Shown here: positions 63,349 to 64,000 of the stretch, one piece after another
How positions within the stretch are numbered: position 1 is the first letter of the stretch
Layout: each line of letters starts with the position of its first letter
Source of the DNA: Chloroflexota bacterium
Lineage (GTDB): Bacteria > Chloroflexota > Anaerolineae > UBA2200
NCBI GenBank assembly: GCA_014360755.1
Contig: JACIWX010000001.1
Span: 434,001-498,000 of the forward strand
Length of the DNA: 64,000 bases
Direction: 5' to 3'
Translations under genes and position numbers: made by a program
Notes under the pieces: model-generated
What the model was told of the DNA's origin: nothing
The model's database searches: none
The model's input: only the letters and a program-made list of their open reading frames with translations

Positions 63349-63942
63349 ATGCCAAGATATGGAGTTTTGGCCTTGCAAGGAGACTTTATCGAGCACGTGC
63401 AGGCATTGCGCAGCCTGGGGGTTGAAGCCATCGAGGTGCGACTCCCAGAACAGTTACAAGGTTTGGATGGTCTGATCATCCCAGGAGGTGAGAGCACCAC
63501 CATTGGCAAACTGGCAGTAGCATACAACTTGGTGGATCCCATACGCCGTATGGCCAATGAAGGCATCCCCATCTGGGGTACATGCGCCGGGATGATCCTA
63601 TTGGCAAAAGATGTCGGCCAAATCCAGCCGCTCATCGGGGTCATGGATATCACAGTCAAACGCAATGCCTTTGGCCGGCAAGTAGATAGCTTCGAAACGG
63701 ACCTGCTTATTCCCGCTTTGGATGCAGTGAGCACAGCCGAAGAGCGGGGGAAACCTTTTCGCGCTATCTTCATCCGTGCACCTTATATCCAGAAAGTAGG
63801 TCCTGGGGTGGAGGAACTGGCTCATCTAGCTGATGGAACGGTGGTTGCTGCTAGGCAGGGCAATTTGCTGGCTACAGCTTTCCATCCCGAACTGGCAGAT
63901 GACACCAGATTTCACCGCTACTTTCTCAAGATGAGGTCTTGA
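63349..63942 (+). CDS. pdxT: Pyridoxal 5'-phosphate synthase glutaminase subunit PdxT
   Basis: PdxT supplies ammonia to PdxS. The 197-aa class I glutaminase-like protein has [22 protein letters not shown] (nucleophilic Cys) and AFHPELADD (His and Glu of the triad), all family-typical. It starts one base after the pdxS stop. Confidence 0.97.
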   Translation: MPRYGVLALQGDFIEHVQALRSLGVEAIEVRLPEQLQGLDGLIIPGGESTTIGKLAVAYNLVDPIRRMANEGIPIWGTCAGMILLAKDVGQIQPLIGVMDITVKRNAFGRQVDSFETDLLIPALDAVSTAEERGKPFRAIFIRAPYIQKVGPGVEELAHLADGTVVAARQGNLLATAFHPELADDTRFHRYFLKMRS

Positions 63943-63964
63943 GGGCTATACCCTAAGGGAATCA

Positions 63965-64000
63965 ATGATCGTATCCTTTGGATTGCGCCATATCTGGTTG
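63965..64000 (+). CDS. Possible start of a further gene, cut by the window edge
   Basis: ATG 63965, four bases after AAGGGA, opens a frame (MIVSFGLRHIWL) without a stop to the window end. It is too short to identify. Confidence 0.25.
   Translation, partial: MIVSFGLRHIWL

Noticed and set aside
1-64000. CRISPR arrays, tRNA/rRNA genes, transposases, prophage or integrase genes
   Set aside because: None was seen on reading the gaps and genes; the only mobile-type sequence found is the MITE-like repeat.

Overview
The window looks like chromosomal DNA of a bacterium from the Chloroflexota, most likely an Anaerolineae-type lineage. This is an inference from gene content: bacterial HerA/NurA with a separate HAS-barrel-like gene, PdxST-type vitamin B6 synthesis, ClpC, a LipS1/LipS2-like lipoate system, many GT4 glycosyltransferases and no lipid A genes. 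No rRNA or tRNA is present to settle it. Genes are dense, often overlap by 1-25 bases, and mostly have strong AAGGAGG-like ribosome sites.

Layout. (1) 1-6.3 kb, + strand: a coiled-coil protein entering from the left edge, selB, then nurA, a HAS-barrel-like gene and herA. (2) 6.4-9.5 kb, +: a RHH-LysM-RHH-LysM-glycosidase protein, a small zincin metallopeptidase and a radical SAM enzyme. (3) 9.5-20.7 kb, -: a glycerol catabolic operon (glpK, FAD glycerol-3-phosphate dehydrogenase, FAD/NAD oxidoreductase, DUF1667 protein), a ketopantoate-reductase-like gene, a gene of unknown function, clpC, radA and a membrane protein. (4) 20.9-28.6 kb: a Zn-ribbon DNA-methylase-like protein whose catalytic motifs are degenerate, a MATE exporter, a UgpC/MsmX-type ATPase, and a ResB/CcsA-like pair. 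(5) 28.8-47.9 kb, +: a surface polysaccharide cluster with a flippase, six GT4 enzymes, one GT2, one GT87, a methyltransferase, an AsnB, an O-antigen-ligase/TPR fusion, a WecA/TagO-type transferase and a nucleotide-sugar dehydrogenase. (6) 48-50.6 kb: membrane proteins and a MITE-like repeat. (7) 50.7-63.9 kb: a glycine/one-carbon and cofactor block. A strong promoter and about 150 nt of structured leader precede a small protein of unknown function, two radical SAM proteins resembling LipS1/LipS2, a lipoate-ligase-family protein, gcvH, gcvPA and gcvPB. Convergent to these lie a three-part glyA-gcvT-gcvT fusion and a nucleotidyltransferase-like gene. pdxS and pdxT are divergent from that pair.

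How the genes work together. Block 7 is the clearest. The lipoyl genes would build the cofactor of GcvH, PdxST makes the PLP used by GcvP and by serine hydroxymethyltransferase, and the fusion joins two enzymes that share methylene-tetrahydrofolate. The L-protein (Lpd) is not in the window. The most unusual items are the DNA-binding-domain/LysM/glycosidase protein, the degenerate methylase, the glyA-gcvT-gcvT fusion, and the unclassified leader RNA upstream of the lipoate/glycine-cleavage operon.
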